A stretch of DNA of 64,000 nucleotides from Hyphomicrobiales bacterium. Lineage in GTDB: Bacteria; Pseudomonadota; Alphaproteobacteria; Rhizobiales; Xanthobacteraceae. Both the position numbers and the translations under genes were made by a program. A model generated the notes under the pieces. It ran no database searches. It saw nothing but the letters and a program-made list of their open reading frames with translations, and was not told the DNA's origin. The stretch is taken from contig JAFKKN010000008.1 in assembly GCA_017305535.1 (NCBI GenBank), positions 62,001 through 126,000 of the forward strand. Reading direction: 5' to 3'. Positions 34,867 through 46,511 of this stretch are shown here, in pieces. How positions within the stretch are numbered: position 1 is the first letter of the stretch; every line of letters begins with the position of its first letter.

Positions 34867-35889
34867 TCACGCGACATCCGGTGCAATCCGCACCACCATC
34901 TTGCCGATCGCGTTGCGCGTCGTCATTGCCGCGAACGCGGCGCGAAACTCTTCGAACGGGAACACCTCGACGGCCGGCGGCTTCAGATGACCGCTGGCGA
35001 ACCAGCCCAGCAGCGCCCGCACCAGACGCGCGTGAATTTCCGGCTCTCGGGTACGGACCTGCGCCAGATCGACGCCCATCAGCGACGCGCCTTTCAGAAG
35101 TGCGATATTGAAAGGCAGCGCGGGAATTTTCCCGGCGGCGAAACCGACCACGAGATGGCGGCCGCGCCAGGCCAGCGCGCGAAACGCCAGCGGCGAGAGC
35201 TCGCCGCCGACACCGTCGAAAATCACATCGACGCCCTTGCCGCCGGTGATGCCCTTCAAGGTGTCGCGCCAATCGGGCTGCGTGTAGTCCAGCACCGCGT
35301 CGGCCCCCTGCGACAGCGCGAACTGCCGCTTGGCTTCCGTCGAGGCGGCGGCGATCACCCGGGCACCAAGCAATTTACCAAGGCTGACAGCGGCCGAACC
35401 GGTGCCGCCCGAGGCGCCAAGCACCAGCAACTGCTCACCGGCGCGCAGTTGCGCGGTCTCGCTCAACGCGTAAAGCGCCGTGGTGTAGTTGGCGAGCAGG
35501 CCGGATGCCTGCACGAGATCGACGGTGTCGGGCACGACGTACAGATTAGCGGCCGGATAGACGGCGAATTCCGCCAGCGCGCCGCGTAGGCCGAGCCCGA
35601 GCACACGATCGCCTACCTGCAACGCCGTGACGCCGCTGCCCAGCGCGTCGACGACGCCGGAGAATTCCATGCCTGGGATGAAGGGCAGCGGGTCCTTGGT
35701 CTGATACAGCCCCTGGATTTTCAGCCCGTCGACGAAGCCGATGGCGGCGGCCGCAACGCGGAGGCGGACCTCGCCCTCGCCCGGCTGCGGCATCGGCGCC
35801 TCGGCCAGCCGCTGCCCGTCCACCGGACCATACTGCTCCACCACCACCGCCTTCATTAAGCCCCCATCTACCTGATTTTCTTCGGACAT
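34867..35889 (-). CDS. NADPH:quinone oxidoreductase-like MDR family protein
   Basis: 340 residues of the medium-chain dehydrogenase/reductase family. The GroES-like N-terminal domain has PFIPGMEFSGVVDALGSGV. The nucleotide fold is LLVLGASGGTGSAAVSLGKL, and RVIAAASTEAKRQFALSQGAD is the usual NADPH-side motif. There are no catalytic zinc cysteines, as in quinone reductase-type members. An alternative start is MKAVVVEQYG at 35856. It lies divergent to carA, with 136 bases between them. Confidence 0.9.
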   Translation of the reverse strand: MSEENQVDGGLMKAVVVEQYGPVDGQRLAEAPMPQPGEGEVRLRVAAAAIGFVDGLKIQGLYQTKDPLPFIPGMEFSGVVDALGSGVTALQVGDRVLGLGLRGALAEFAVYPAANLYVVPDTVDLVQASGLLANYTTALYALSETAQLRAGEQLLVLGASGGTGSAAVSLGKLLGARVIAAASTEAKRQFALSQGADAVLDYTQPDWRDTLKGITGGKGVDVIFDGVGGELSPLAFRALAWRGRHLVVGFAAGKIPALPFNIALLKGASLMGVDLAQVRTREPEIHARLVRALLGWFASGHLKPPAVEVFPFEEFRAAFAAMTTRNAIGKMVVRIAPDVA

Positions 35890-35988
35890 TCCGCCTTCAC
35901 CGGTGCGTTCCGTAAGCCTTCGAGGCTAGCTGCCTGCATCTTGTTGTCAAATGTCCGCAATCATCGGTGTGGAATCCATTCTGCGGCT

Positions 35989-36017
35989 TTGACGCGGCGC
36001 AACAGCGGGACTATGTA
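35989..36017 (+). promoter_or_regulatory. Putative sigma-70 promoter of carA
   Basis: TTGACG (35989-35994) and TATGTA (36012-36017) have a 17-base spacer. The start of transcription would fall near 36024, within a few bases of the carA ATG at 36026. AGTCCCTTT before the ATG holds no Shine-Dalgarno, so the transcript may be leaderless. Confidence 0.5.
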
Positions 36018-36025
36018 GTCCCTTT

Positions 36026-37216
36026 ATGACCACATCAGAAAATTCTCCCGCCTGGCCGGACCTCAAGCCGACCGCGCTGTTGGTTCTTGCCGACGGCACG
36101 GTGTTCGAAGGCTTCGGGCTCGGCGCAGAAGGCCACGCCGTGGGCGAGGTCTGCTTCAACACCGCGATGACCGGCTACGAGGAGATCCTCACCGATCCGT
36201 CCTATGCCGGCCAGCTCATCACCTTCACCTTCCCGCACATCGGCAACGTCGGCACCAACGATCAGGACATCGAGACGGTGAACATGGCGTCGACGCTCGG
36301 CGCGCGCGGCGCGATCCTGCGCGCGGCGATCACCGAGCCGTCGAACTACCGCGCCTCGCGCCATCTCGACCAATGGCTGAAGGCGCGCGGCATCATCGGC
36401 CTGTCCGGCATCGATACCCGCGCACTCACGGCGCTGATCCGCAGCAAGGGCATGCCCAATGCGGTGATCGCGCATTCGCGCGACGGCAAGTTCGATCTCG
36501 ATGCGCTCAAGAAGGAAGCGCGCGCGTGGCCCGGCCTCGAGGGCATGGATCTGGTGCCGATGGTCACCAGCGGCCAGCGCTTCACCTGGGACGAGACGCC
36601 GTGGGTGTGGGACAAGGGTTTCGGCCGACAGGAGAATCCCGAGTTCAACGTCGTCGCCGTCGATTACGGCATCAAGCGCAACATCCTGCGCCTGCTCGCC
36701 GGCGAAGGCTGCAAGGTGACTGTCGTGCCTGCCACGACGTCAGCCGAAGACATCCTTGCGCTGAAGCCGGACGGCATCTTCCTGTCCAACGGTCCCGGCG
36801 ATCCGGCGGAAACCGGCAAATATGCGGTGCCGGTGATCCAGAAGATCGTCCAGTCCGGCATTCCGACCTTCGGCATCTGCCTCGGGCACCAGATGCTCGG
36901 CCTCGCCATGGGCGGCAAGACCGTGAAGATGCATCAGGGCCATCACGGCGCCAATCATCCGGTCAAGGACATGACCACCGGCAAGGTGGAGATCACCTCG
37001 ATGAATCATGGCTTCGCGGTCGACAAGACCACGCTGCCGGACAACGTCGAGCAGACCCACGTGTCGCTGTTCGACGATTCCAATTGCGGCATTGCGCTGA
37101 AAGACAAGCCGGTGTTCTCGGTGCAGTATCACCCGGAAGCCTCGCCCGGCCCGCGCGACTCGCACTACCTGTTCCGCCGTTTCTCCGACCTGATGCGCGA
37201 GAAGAAGCGGGCGTAG
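36026..37216 (+). CDS. carA: Carbamoyl-phosphate synthase small subunit (glutaminase)
   Basis: 396 residues. CarA hydrolyses glutamine and passes ammonia to CarB for carbamoyl phosphate, used in arginine and pyrimidine synthesis. The N-terminal CarA domain ([39 protein letters not shown]) leads to a class I glutamine amidotransferase. The nucleophile is Cys285 in [10 protein letters not shown], and the His/Glu pair is [10 protein letters not shown]. CarB is encoded 3.3 kb downstream on the same strand. A separate, probably leaderless, promoter precedes carA. Confidence 0.97.
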   Translation: MTTSENSPAWPDLKPTALLVLADGTVFEGFGLGAEGHAVGEVCFNTAMTGYEEILTDPSYAGQLITFTFPHIGNVGTNDQDIETVNMASTLGARGAILRAAITEPSNYRASRHLDQWLKARGIIGLSGIDTRALTALIRSKGMPNAVIAHSRDGKFDLDALKKEARAWPGLEGMDLVPMVTSGQRFTWDETPWVWDKGFGRQENPEFNVVAVDYGIKRNILRLLAGEGCKVTVVPATTSAEDILALKPDGIFLSNGPGDPAETGKYAVPVIQKIVQSGIPTFGICLGHQMLGLAMGGKTVKMHQGHHGANHPVKDMTTGKVEITSMNHGFAVDKTTLPDNVEQTHVSLFDDSNCGIALKDKPVFSVQYHPEASPGPRDSHYLFRRFSDLMREKKRA

Positions 37217-37264
37217 CTCAAAGAACCTGCCCGGAAATCATGGGCGAGACTTTCAGCACGAAAC

Positions 37265-37386
37265 ACGTCGTCCCCGCGCAGGCGGGGACCCATACGCCGC
37301 AGCGTTTCGGCGCTATCATCAGGGCGAAGTTATTCTATCATAACCAGCGTTAGGAGTTCTGGGTCCCCGCCTGCGCGGGAACGACG
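37265..37386. repeat. Inverted pair of GTCCCCGCG-type repeats, second copy
   Basis: ACGTCGTCCCCGCGCAGGCG at the left and CGCCTGCGCGGGAACGACG at the right bracket about 80 bases. The layout matches 12826-12993, including GCGTTAGGAGTTCTGGGTCC just inside the right half. It fills most of the 221-base gap between carA and the thioesterase gene, in which I see no gene. Confidence 0.7.
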
Positions 37387-37437
37387 CCGAGGTTGTTGAG
37401 ACGCCTTCGATGACGACAGTGCCACCGGGAAACGCTC

Positions 37438-37935
37438 ATGCATGACAAAGCCGATCAACCCATCTCCTTCGGCCTGACGCCGCCGGAGGTGTTGGCGTCG
37501 ATGAGCGGGCTCGATTTCCTGCAAAAGATGTTCGCCGGTGAACTGCCGCACGCCACGATGATGCAGCAGGTCGGCCTCGTCGGCGGCAGCGCCGAGCAGG
37601 GGCACGTGATTTTCCGCGCGGTGCCAGGGCCGCACCACTATAACCCGATCGGCACCGTGCACGGCGGCTTCGCGGCGACGCTGCTCGATTCCGCGATGGG
37701 CTGCGCGGTGCAGTCGATGCTGCCCGCCGGCACCGTCTACACCTCGCTGGAATTCAAAATCTCGCTGATCCGGGCGATCACCCGCGATACCGGCGAGGTG
37801 CGCGCGGAGGGCCGTGCGCTCAATGTCGGCCGCCGCGTCGGCACCGCCGAGGGCCAGTTGCTCGACGACAAGGGCCGGCTGCTGGCGCACGGCACCACCA
37901 CTTGCCTCGTTTTCGAGGCTCCCAAGCCGGCGTGA
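37438..37935 (+). CDS. PaaI family thioesterase (hotdog fold)
   Basis: 165 residues. The core hotdog motif is NPIGTVHGGFAATLLDSAMG, where HGG and the following Asp position the thioester. TSLEFKISLIRAI and GRRVGTAEGQLLDDKGRLLAHG complete the fold. Such enzymes release CoA from small acyl or aryl groups, and this one cannot be assigned to a pathway. It is followed 60 bases later by the cupin gene. Confidence 0.92.
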   Translation: MHDKADQPISFGLTPPEVLASMSGLDFLQKMFAGELPHATMMQQVGLVGGSAEQGHVIFRAVPGPHHYNPIGTVHGGFAATLLDSAMGCAVQSMLPAGTVYTSLEFKISLIRAITRDTGEVRAEGRALNVGRRVGTAEGQLLDDKGRLLAHGTTTCLVFEAPKPA

Positions 37936-37995
37936 TGGAACGGCCCGTCGCGATCGCGGTTAAAACCAACGTCGCAATGCGCCCGGAGATCAAGC

Positions 37996-38526
37996 ATGGC
38001 CGACACGCACGGTCTGGTCGAACCGCAGACATTTGTTTTCGGCGATGACGGGCTGGTGCCGAACAATCGCCTGCCCGTGCTGCGCTACCGGCTGGCGGTC
38101 GATGTGGCAGGCAACGAGCCGGAACGCATCCTTGAGAACCTGTTCGCCGCCAACGGCTGGGTCGACCTGTGGCACAACGGCATCTTCGATTATCTGCACT
38201 ATCACGCCACGGTACACGAAGCGCTCGGCATCGCGCGCGGCCATGCCAAGGTCCGGCTGGGCGGCGACCGCGGCACAACGCTCGAACTTGTTGCCGGTGA
38301 CGTCGTGATCCTGCCCGCCGGCACCGGCCATCAATGCCTCTCCGCCAGCGACGATTTCAGCGTGGTCGGCGCCTATCCGCCGGGCGAAAAAATGCAGATC
38401 ACCAAGCCGACGCCGGACAACTACCGCAAGGCGCTGAAGACAATTCCGATCGTGCCGCGTCCCGTCATCGATCCGGTGCAGGGTACGCAGGGGGCACTGA
38501 TGCGGCTTTGGAAGACGGTGAACTGA
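37996..38526 (+). CDS. Cupin domain protein (YjlB type)
   Basis: 176 residues. The cupin motifs are HYHATVHEALGIARGHAKVRLGG and GDVVILPAGTGHQCLS, with His and Glu metal ligands kept. The flanking pattern (LVPNNRLPVLRYR, NGWVDLWHNGIF, FSVVGAYPPGEKM) matches the YjlB group, whose substrate is unknown. GGAG lies about seven bases before the ATG. It may be co-transcribed with the thioesterase gene. Confidence 0.9.
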   Translation: MADTHGLVEPQTFVFGDDGLVPNNRLPVLRYRLAVDVAGNEPERILENLFAANGWVDLWHNGIFDYLHYHATVHEALGIARGHAKVRLGGDRGTTLELVAGDVVILPAGTGHQCLSASDDFSVVGAYPPGEKMQITKPTPDNYRKALKTIPIVPRPVIDPVQGTQGALMRLWKTVN

Positions 38527-38569
38527 ACAGAGAGCCAGTTCGAATATATCGAATATATACATATATCGC

Positions 38570-38600
38570 CGTCATGGCCGGATTTATTCCGGCCATGACG
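38570..38600. repeat. Minimal CGTCATGGCCGG palindrome, copy 4
   Basis: CGTCATGGCCGGATTTATTC continues to CCGGCCATGACG. It is 31 bases and has only the two ends, without the internal ACGTCTT modules of the other copies. Just upstream, TCGAATATATCGAATATATAC is an AT-rich direct repeat of nine bases. It lies between the cupin gene and dps. Confidence 0.75.
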
Positions 38601-38628
38601 AGCTACTCGAACTCATTGGCTCGACGAA

Positions 38629-39162
38629 CTACTGTTCGTTGCCACCCTCCTGACGGCTGGCCTCGAACAGGAACCAGGTTCGCCGCTCGGTGGCATCGAT
38701 GAAATTCTCGAGCAGACTGGCGGTCGCAACATCCTCGTATTTGTCGGCGATGTCGTGCGCCTTGCGCATCGACGCCACCACCTTCTTGTTGTCGTTCATC
38801 AGTTCACGCAGCATCTCGCGCGGCGGCACGTAGTTTTCGTCGTTGTCCGCGAGCGTTTGCAACTTGGCGATCTGGCCGATCGAACGCAGCGTGGTGCCAC
38901 CGATCTTGCGCACCCGCTCGGCAATCTCGTCGGTAGAGGCGAAAATCTGCTCGGATTGTTCGTCCAGCAGCAGATGATAATCACGGAAATGACGGCCCGA
39001 GACGTGCCAGTGGAAGTTCTTGGTCTTGAGGTAGAGCGCGAACGTATCGGCGAGGATAGTGTTCATCGCCGCCGATATCTTGTCGACGCCGTCCTGTGGC
39101 AGATCGGTGGGCGTATCGAGATTGGCGGCGACTTTACCGGATGCGGTCTTGGCTTTGGTCAC
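38629..39162 (-). CDS. dps: Dps-family DNA-binding ferritin-like protein
   Basis: About 177 residues. Dps forms a 12-mer that stores iron, consumes peroxide and can coat DNA. The ferroxidase-site region is NFHWHVSGRHFRDYHLLLDE followed by TDEIAERVRKIGGTTLRS. The basic N-terminus (TKAKTASGK) may bind DNA. The start is set at a GTG with AAGGA eight bases upstream. An in-frame ATG at 39180 adds six residues, but the ribosome site would then lie inside the gene. It is divergent from a methyltransferase gene. Confidence 0.92.
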   Translation of the reverse strand: MTKAKTASGKVAANLDTPTDLPQDGVDKISAAMNTILADTFALYLKTKNFHWHVSGRHFRDYHLLLDEQSEQIFASTDEIAERVRKIGGTTLRSIGQIAKLQTLADNDENYVPPREMLRELMNDNKKVVASMRKAHDIADKYEDVATASLLENFIDATERRTWFLFEASRQEGGNEQ

Positions 39163-39383
39163 GACGGAAGTCCTTTCCATGCTGGGACTCGACGAAAATC
39201 GCCGTCGAAGCGTTTTCGGGTCGCTACATTCGACCGCCACTCTGATAGAATCGGGATTTCGACGGCGCCATTTTCGCCAAATGAAAGTCTGGCTTACCAA
39301 ACAAAAGTTTTGGACCCCGTCCCAACGTCGTCGTAAGAACTTGGTTCCTCGCACGGAACGACAATCAAAGCTGGCCTGCACTC

Positions 39384-40079
39384 ATGGATGACTGGATCGA
39401 CTACTACGATTCGACCCACACGATTTACGCCAGCAAGCGGCACCGCGACGTGCATTTCGAAACCATCGCTGCGGACATCATCGGCTATATACCCTCGCGC
39501 GATGCCGTGGTGCTGGACTATGCCTGCGGCGAGGCGCTGTCGGCCCCCAGGGTCGCCGAGGCTTGCGGCAAGCTGATTCTGGCGGAGCCCGCGCCCGGCG
39601 TGCGCGGGCGGCTGATCGCCCGCTTCGCGCCCAACACCCGAATCCGGGTCCGCTCCCTCGATGAACTGCGCGGCATGGAAGAAGCCTCCGTCGACCTCGC
39701 AATCATGAATTCGGCGGCGCAGTACATGACCCCCGCCCAACTCGACTGGGCATTCGACACCCTGCACTGGCTGCTGAAGCCGGCCGGTCGCCTCGTGGTC
39801 GGCGATATCCTTCATCCCAAGGTCGGGATGGCCCGCGATGTCGCCGCGCTGCTGCAATTCGGGGCCAAGCACGGTTTCCTCAAGGACGCCCTGGTCGGGC
39901 TGGTTCGCACCGCCCTATCTGATTACCGTCAATTACGAACCAAGATCGGCCTTCAGCGCTATACTGAAGACGAGATGATCGAGCGACTGGCGTCGGCGGG
40001 ATTTTCCGCCGAGCGCGCACCGAAGAACATCGGCCACAACGCCGCGCGGATGACCTTCGTGGCGCGGCGAATGAGCTGA
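39384..40079 (+). CDS. Class I SAM-dependent methyltransferase
   Basis: 231 residues with a Rossmann-type methyltransferase core: VVLDYACGEALSAPRVAEA is motif I, ILAEPAPG the acidic residue of motif II, and VDLAIMNSAAQYM with LKPAGRLVVGDI later motifs. The substrate is unknown. The N-terminal DDWIDYYDSTHTIYASKRH resembles a small-molecule methyltransferase cap. It lies between the divergent dps gene and the tRNA-like element. Confidence 0.87.
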   Translation: MDDWIDYYDSTHTIYASKRHRDVHFETIAADIIGYIPSRDAVVLDYACGEALSAPRVAEACGKLILAEPAPGVRGRLIARFAPNTRIRVRSLDELRGMEEASVDLAIMNSAAQYMTPAQLDWAFDTLHWLLKPAGRLVVGDILHPKVGMARDVAALLQFGAKHGFLKDALVGLVRTALSDYRQLRTKIGLQRYTEDEMIERLASAGFSAERAPKNIGHNAARMTFVARRMS

Positions 40080-40160
40080 TCCTGGCCGAGCGACGATCGC
40101 ATCAGGTTATCCACTGCCCGCCCGACAATTACCCCGCGCATTAGGGTTAATCCGAAGTTA

Positions 40161-40179
40161 ACGTCGCGCACGCCGACGT
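40161..40179. promoter_or_regulatory. Inverted repeat upstream of the tRNA-like gene
   Basis: ACGTCG-CGCACGC-CGACGT is a perfect 6-bp inverted repeat with a 7-base spacer, 20 bases before the tRNA-like element. It may be a protein-binding site or chance in GC-rich DNA. No confident -35/-10 pair was found around it. Confidence 0.25.
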
Positions 40180-40198
40180 GATCGGTCAGGATACCCTT

Positions 40199-40274
40199 GG
40201 CCCGGTGGCGGAAGTGTACACGCAGGGGTGATGCATCGCTCCTTATCCTGGTTCGAGTCCAGGCTGGGCCTCCA
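40199..40274 (+). tRNA. tRNA-like gene with Cys(GCA) features and atypical anticodon arm
   Basis: 76 bases including an encoded CCA. The acceptor GGCCCGG (40199-40205) pairs with CTGGGCC (40264-40270), and base 73 is T, as in tRNA-Cys. U8 is present. The D-stem GCG/CGC is 40208-40210 and 40221-40223. The T-arm CCTGG-TTCGAGT-CCAGG (40247-40263) is perfect. The anticodon stem 40226-40230/40237-40241 encloses only six bases, ATGCAT, with GCA at 40233-40235 after U33. The D-loop lacks the GG pair. It is either an unusual tRNA, a non-translation tRNA or a decaying tRNA-Cys copy. Confidence 0.55.
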
Positions 40275-40468
40275 TTCGCCGGTTGATGGCGCGGTTCAAA
40301 GCCCTTTCCCACCAAGGCAATCTGGTCTAAACACACCTCGCGCGCAGGAACCGTCCTGGGCGCGATCAGCACCCATGGAATGCGGTTTTGCGTCCTGTCG
40401 CGCTCTGGATTGCTGAGTGATCGCATGACCTTGCCCGGATCGGGCGAATCGCGATCACGGACCTCGAG
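40275..40468 (+). other. Non-coding leader between the tRNA-like gene and the pre-carB terminator
   Basis: These 194 bases hold no protein-like frame. Short hairpin-forming runs are visible, e.g. GCCCGGATCGGGC near 40434. They could be the 3' part of a tRNA-like transcript, a small RNA or the carB leader. Confidence 0.35.
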
Positions 40469-40493
40469 GGACGCGCGCCGCGCGTCCTTTTTT
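40469..40493 (+). terminator. Terminator/attenuator 28 bases before carB
   Basis: GGACGCGC-GCC-GCGCGTCC (40469-40487) is followed by six T (40488-40493). It is a strong intrinsic terminator on the plus strand. Only 28 bases separate it from the carB ATG, which leaves no room for a normal promoter with a leader, so carB transcription may have to pass through it. Confidence 0.85.
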
Positions 40494-40521
40494 ATGCCTG
40501 GTTTCCAGCCCGTGAGCCGCA

Positions 40522-43986
<3,465 letters not shown>

Positions 43987-43996
43987 TCTTCGGCCG

Positions 43997-44016
43997 CGAT
44001 CCGCGACTGCGGATCG
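43997..44016. other. Perfect hairpin after carB, no T-run
   Basis: CGATCCGC-GACT-GCGGATCG is an 8-bp stem beginning 11 bases after the carB stop. There is no T-tract, so it is a weak or Rho-type end signal or an mRNA stabiliser. Confidence 0.5.
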
Positions 44017-44084
44017 GGACGACGTAACGGAACCTGCCGCTCTCGGGAATGTTCCGTTTTAAGCTGCGCCTGTTGATGGCCGCG

Positions 44085-44140
44085 ACTTGAGTGACACAAC
44101 TTGGGTGACGCGGCTTGGCTAACCCAACTTGGCGTGAAGG
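44085..44140 (+). repeat. Four imperfect 14-base tandem units upstream of greA
   Basis: The units are ACTTGAGTGACACA, ACTTGGGTGACGCG, GCTTGGCTAACCCA and ACTTGGCGTGAAGG, without gaps. CTTG recurs every 14 bases. They end about 74 bases before the greA ATG. TATAAC at 44155-44160 may be the -10 of greA, which would place the repeats in the upstream promoter region. Confidence 0.6.
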
Positions 44141-44213
44141 GTATCAAGCCGTTTTATAACTGATTTCCAGAACCGCCGCGGCGGTCGATATGGAAATCCA
44201 AGGACGAGGGTAA

Positions 44214-44690
44214 ATGGTGGACAAGGTTCCGATGACCCCCGGTGGTCATACCGCGCTTGAGGTCGAATTGAAGCAACGCCAGTCAGTGGATCGGCCGCGC
44301 ATCATCGAACTGATCGCGGAGGCGCGCTCGCATGGCGACCTGTCGGAAAACGCCGAGTACCACGCCGCCAAGGAAGAGCAGTCGCACAACGAGGGCCGCA
44401 TCGCCGAGCTCGAGGATAAGCTGGCGCGCGCCGAAGTGATCGACGTCACCAAACTGTCCGGCGACACCATCAAGTTCGGCGCCACCGTGACGCTGATCGA
44501 CGAGGATACCGAGAAGAAGGCCGTGTGGCAGATCGTCGGCGAAACCGAGGCCGATGCCAAGAAGGGCCGCATCTCGATCACCTCGCCGCTCGCGCGCGCG
44601 CTGATCGGCAAGACCAAGGGCTCCTCGGTCGAGGTGATGGCGCCAGGCGGCGCGAAGGCCTACGAGATCGCCAAGGTGGAGTGGCGCTGA
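44214..44690 (+). CDS. greA: Transcription elongation factor GreA
   Basis: 158 residues, standard length. GreA enters the RNA polymerase secondary channel and stimulates cleavage of backtracked RNA. The N-terminal coiled coil has the acidic tip in [16 protein letters not shown]. The C-terminal FKBP-like domain includes [20 protein letters not shown] and [19 protein letters not shown] precedes the ATG. A terminator with a long stem follows. Confidence 0.98.
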   Translation: MVDKVPMTPGGHTALEVELKQRQSVDRPRIIELIAEARSHGDLSENAEYHAAKEEQSHNEGRIAELEDKLARAEVIDVTKLSGDTIKFGATVTLIDEDTEKKAVWQIVGETEADAKKGRISITSPLARALIGKTKGSSVEVMAPGGAKAYEIAKVEWR

Positions 44691-44720
44691 GCGCCCGTTC
44701 CCCAAACTAGTGTCAAGGAG

Positions 44721-44745
44721 AAGCCGCGCATGTCGCGGCTTTTTT
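44721..44745 (+). terminator. Rho-independent terminator after greA
   Basis: AAGCCGCG-CATGT-CGCGGCTT followed by four more T. Flanking GTCAAGG (44712-44718) and CCTTGAC (44749-44755) are also complementary and extend the structure. It lies 30 bases after the greA stop. Confidence 0.92.
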
Positions 44746-44984
44746 GCGCCTTGACGGACCATTCACCGCGAATCAATGCTGACGAATCGGAATATTCGGC
44801 GGGATCGATTGTTAGCTTCCGTCGGATGTGGTCGCGGCAAGGGGGACGCGACATTCGGGACGCAACGGCCTTGTGATTTGATCGTGGGACAGGCCCACGT
44901 AAAAGGTTCGCGACTCGTCCAACAGCAATCAGTTCTCCGTTTCTGCACGATGCGCGGATCATTCCGCACAACAGGGGGTAAGAC

Positions 44985-45389
44985 ATGGATCAAACATTTT
45001 CCAAGTTTCAGCCGGTGGCCTTGAGCCTTCTTCGTTTCATCATCGGACTACTGCTGCTGCAGTACGGCATCGCGAAGATCTTCAAATTCCCGGTGCTGCC
45101 TTACTTCGCTAACATCCCGCCCCTGATCGTGGTGGCCGGCACCATCGAGCTGATCGGCGGCGCGCTGCTGTTGGTCGGACTGTTCACGCGGCCTGTGGCG
45201 TTCATCCTTTCGGGCCAGATGGCTTTCGCCTATTTCCTCGGCCACATGTTCAAGGCCGCGAATCCGGTTTTCCTGCCGCTGCTGAACGGCGGCACGCTGG
45301 CGATCGCGCTCTGCTTCACCTGCCTCTATCTCGCGACGACAGGCGGCGGCCCGATCAGCCTCGACGCGATGCTGCGCAAGAAGGGCTAG
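44985..45389 (+). CDS. DoxX family membrane protein
   Basis: 134 residues with four membrane helices. LLRFIIGLLLLQYGIAKIFKF, TIELIGGALLLVGLFTRPVAF and GHMFKAANPVFLPLLNGG are DoxX family motifs. DoxX-type proteins are linked to redox or thiosulfate:quinone activities in some organisms, but most, including this one, have no proven role. The 239-base gap after the greA terminator holds no other gene. It is convergent with prmB. Confidence 0.9.
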   Translation: MDQTFSKFQPVALSLLRFIIGLLLLQYGIAKIFKFPVLPYFANIPPLIVVAGTIELIGGALLLVGLFTRPVAFILSGQMAFAYFLGHMFKAANPVFLPLLNGGTLAIALCFTCLYLATTGGGPISLDAMLRKKG

Positions 45390-45488
45390 AGCCCCACCAA
45401 TCCGCACCCATCATTGCAAGCACCCGGATCGGCGTTTCGCGCGATCCGGGTGCACGCATTTCCGGCGTGCACTATTGCCGTCCGGTTT

Positions 45489-46511
45489 TCAGGAGAAACG
45501 CGCGAGCGTTGCGGCGTCGGTCCAGAACACTTCGCCCTCGGACTCCTCGGTGTCGAGCCAGAGCAGCGGCAAGTCCGGATAGGCGGCTTCCAGCACATCG
45601 CGCCCGCGCCCGATTTCACACAGCAGCCCGCCTTCCGGCGTGAGATGCCACGCGGATTCGCGCAAGATGCGATGCACGATATCGAGCCCGTCATTACCGC
45701 CATCGAACGCCATCTTCGGCTCGTGCCGGCACTCGCGCGGCAAGTCCGCCATCCCCTGCGCGTCGACATAGGGCGGATTGCTGATGATGAGATCGTAACG
45801 CGCGTCGCCCAGCGGCGCGAACAGGTCGCCGTTGTGGAGTGTGACGCGATCCTCAAGCCCGTAGTCGGCGACGTTGCGTTTGGCGACCGCCAGCGCGTCC
45901 TTCGACAGATCGACGGCATCGATCCGCGCGTTGGGAAAATAACGACTCGCCAGAATCGCGAGACAGCCTGAGCCAGTGCAGAGGTCGAGTACACTGTCCA
46001 CCGCGCCGGGATCGGCGATCAGGCCGGCGCCATCCGCCTCCTCCGCGCCGGTGAAATGCGACTCAAGCAATTCGCCGATGAACGAGCGCGGCACGATCAC
46101 GCGCTTGTCGACATAGAACGGCAACCCGCGCATGTAGACCTTGTTAACGAGATACGCGGTGGGCTCGCGGCTTTGCACCCGTCGCTCGATCAGGTCGAGC
46201 AGCCTCGCGCTTTCGGTCGTCGTAACACGCGCCGTCGCGAACATCTCGAACTGGTCGGGATGCAGATGCAGCGCCTCGCAAATCAGGAACGCGGCATCCG
46301 CCACCGGATCGGTGGTGCCGTGCGCGAACGCCAGTTCCGCCTCGATGAAGCGGCTGACGGCGTAACGCACGAAGTCGAGCAGCGTCAGCAATTCGCCGCG
46401 CGCGGGCCGAACGATCTTCGCGGCCTTCGGCGCAGGCGGCGGCGCGGCCTTCTTCGCCTTGGCACGTATTTCTTTGGAGCGTGTTTGCTTGGAGACTGTT
46501 TTCTTCGCCAT
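45489..46511 (-). CDS. prmB: 50S ribosomal protein L3 N5-glutamine methyltransferase PrmB
   Basis: 340 residues. The N5-glutamine methyltransferase motif NPPYVDAQGM and the SAM-binding VLDLCTGSGCLAILASRYF are clear. The N-terminal region RRVQSREPTAYLVNKVYMRG and FYVDKRVIVPRSFIGELL fit PrmB rather than PrmC, which would have PxxYI. It should methylate a glutamine of ribosomal protein L3. A Lys/Ala/Pro-rich N-terminal tail of about 35 residues is extra. Its ATG overlaps the moaE stop by one base. Confidence 0.93.
   Translation of the reverse strand: MAKKTVSKQTRSKEIRAKAKKAAPPPAPKAAKIVRPARGELLTLLDFVRYAVSRFIEAELAFAHGTTDPVADAAFLICEALHLHPDQFEMFATARVTTTESARLLDLIERRVQSREPTAYLVNKVYMRGLPFYVDKRVIVPRSFIGELLESHFTGAEEADGAGLIADPGAVDSVLDLCTGSGCLAILASRYFPNARIDAVDLSKDALAVAKRNVADYGLEDRVTLHNGDLFAPLGDARYDLIISNPPYVDAQGMADLPRECRHEPKMAFDGGNDGLDIVHRILRESAWHLTPEGGLLCEIGRGRDVLEAAYPDLPLLWLDTEESEGEVFWTDAATLARFS

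Noticed and set aside
40199-40274. Reading the element as tRNA-Leu
   Set aside because: The D-arm is Leu-like, but there is no long variable arm and base 73 is T, not A. Cys features fit better, though not perfectly.
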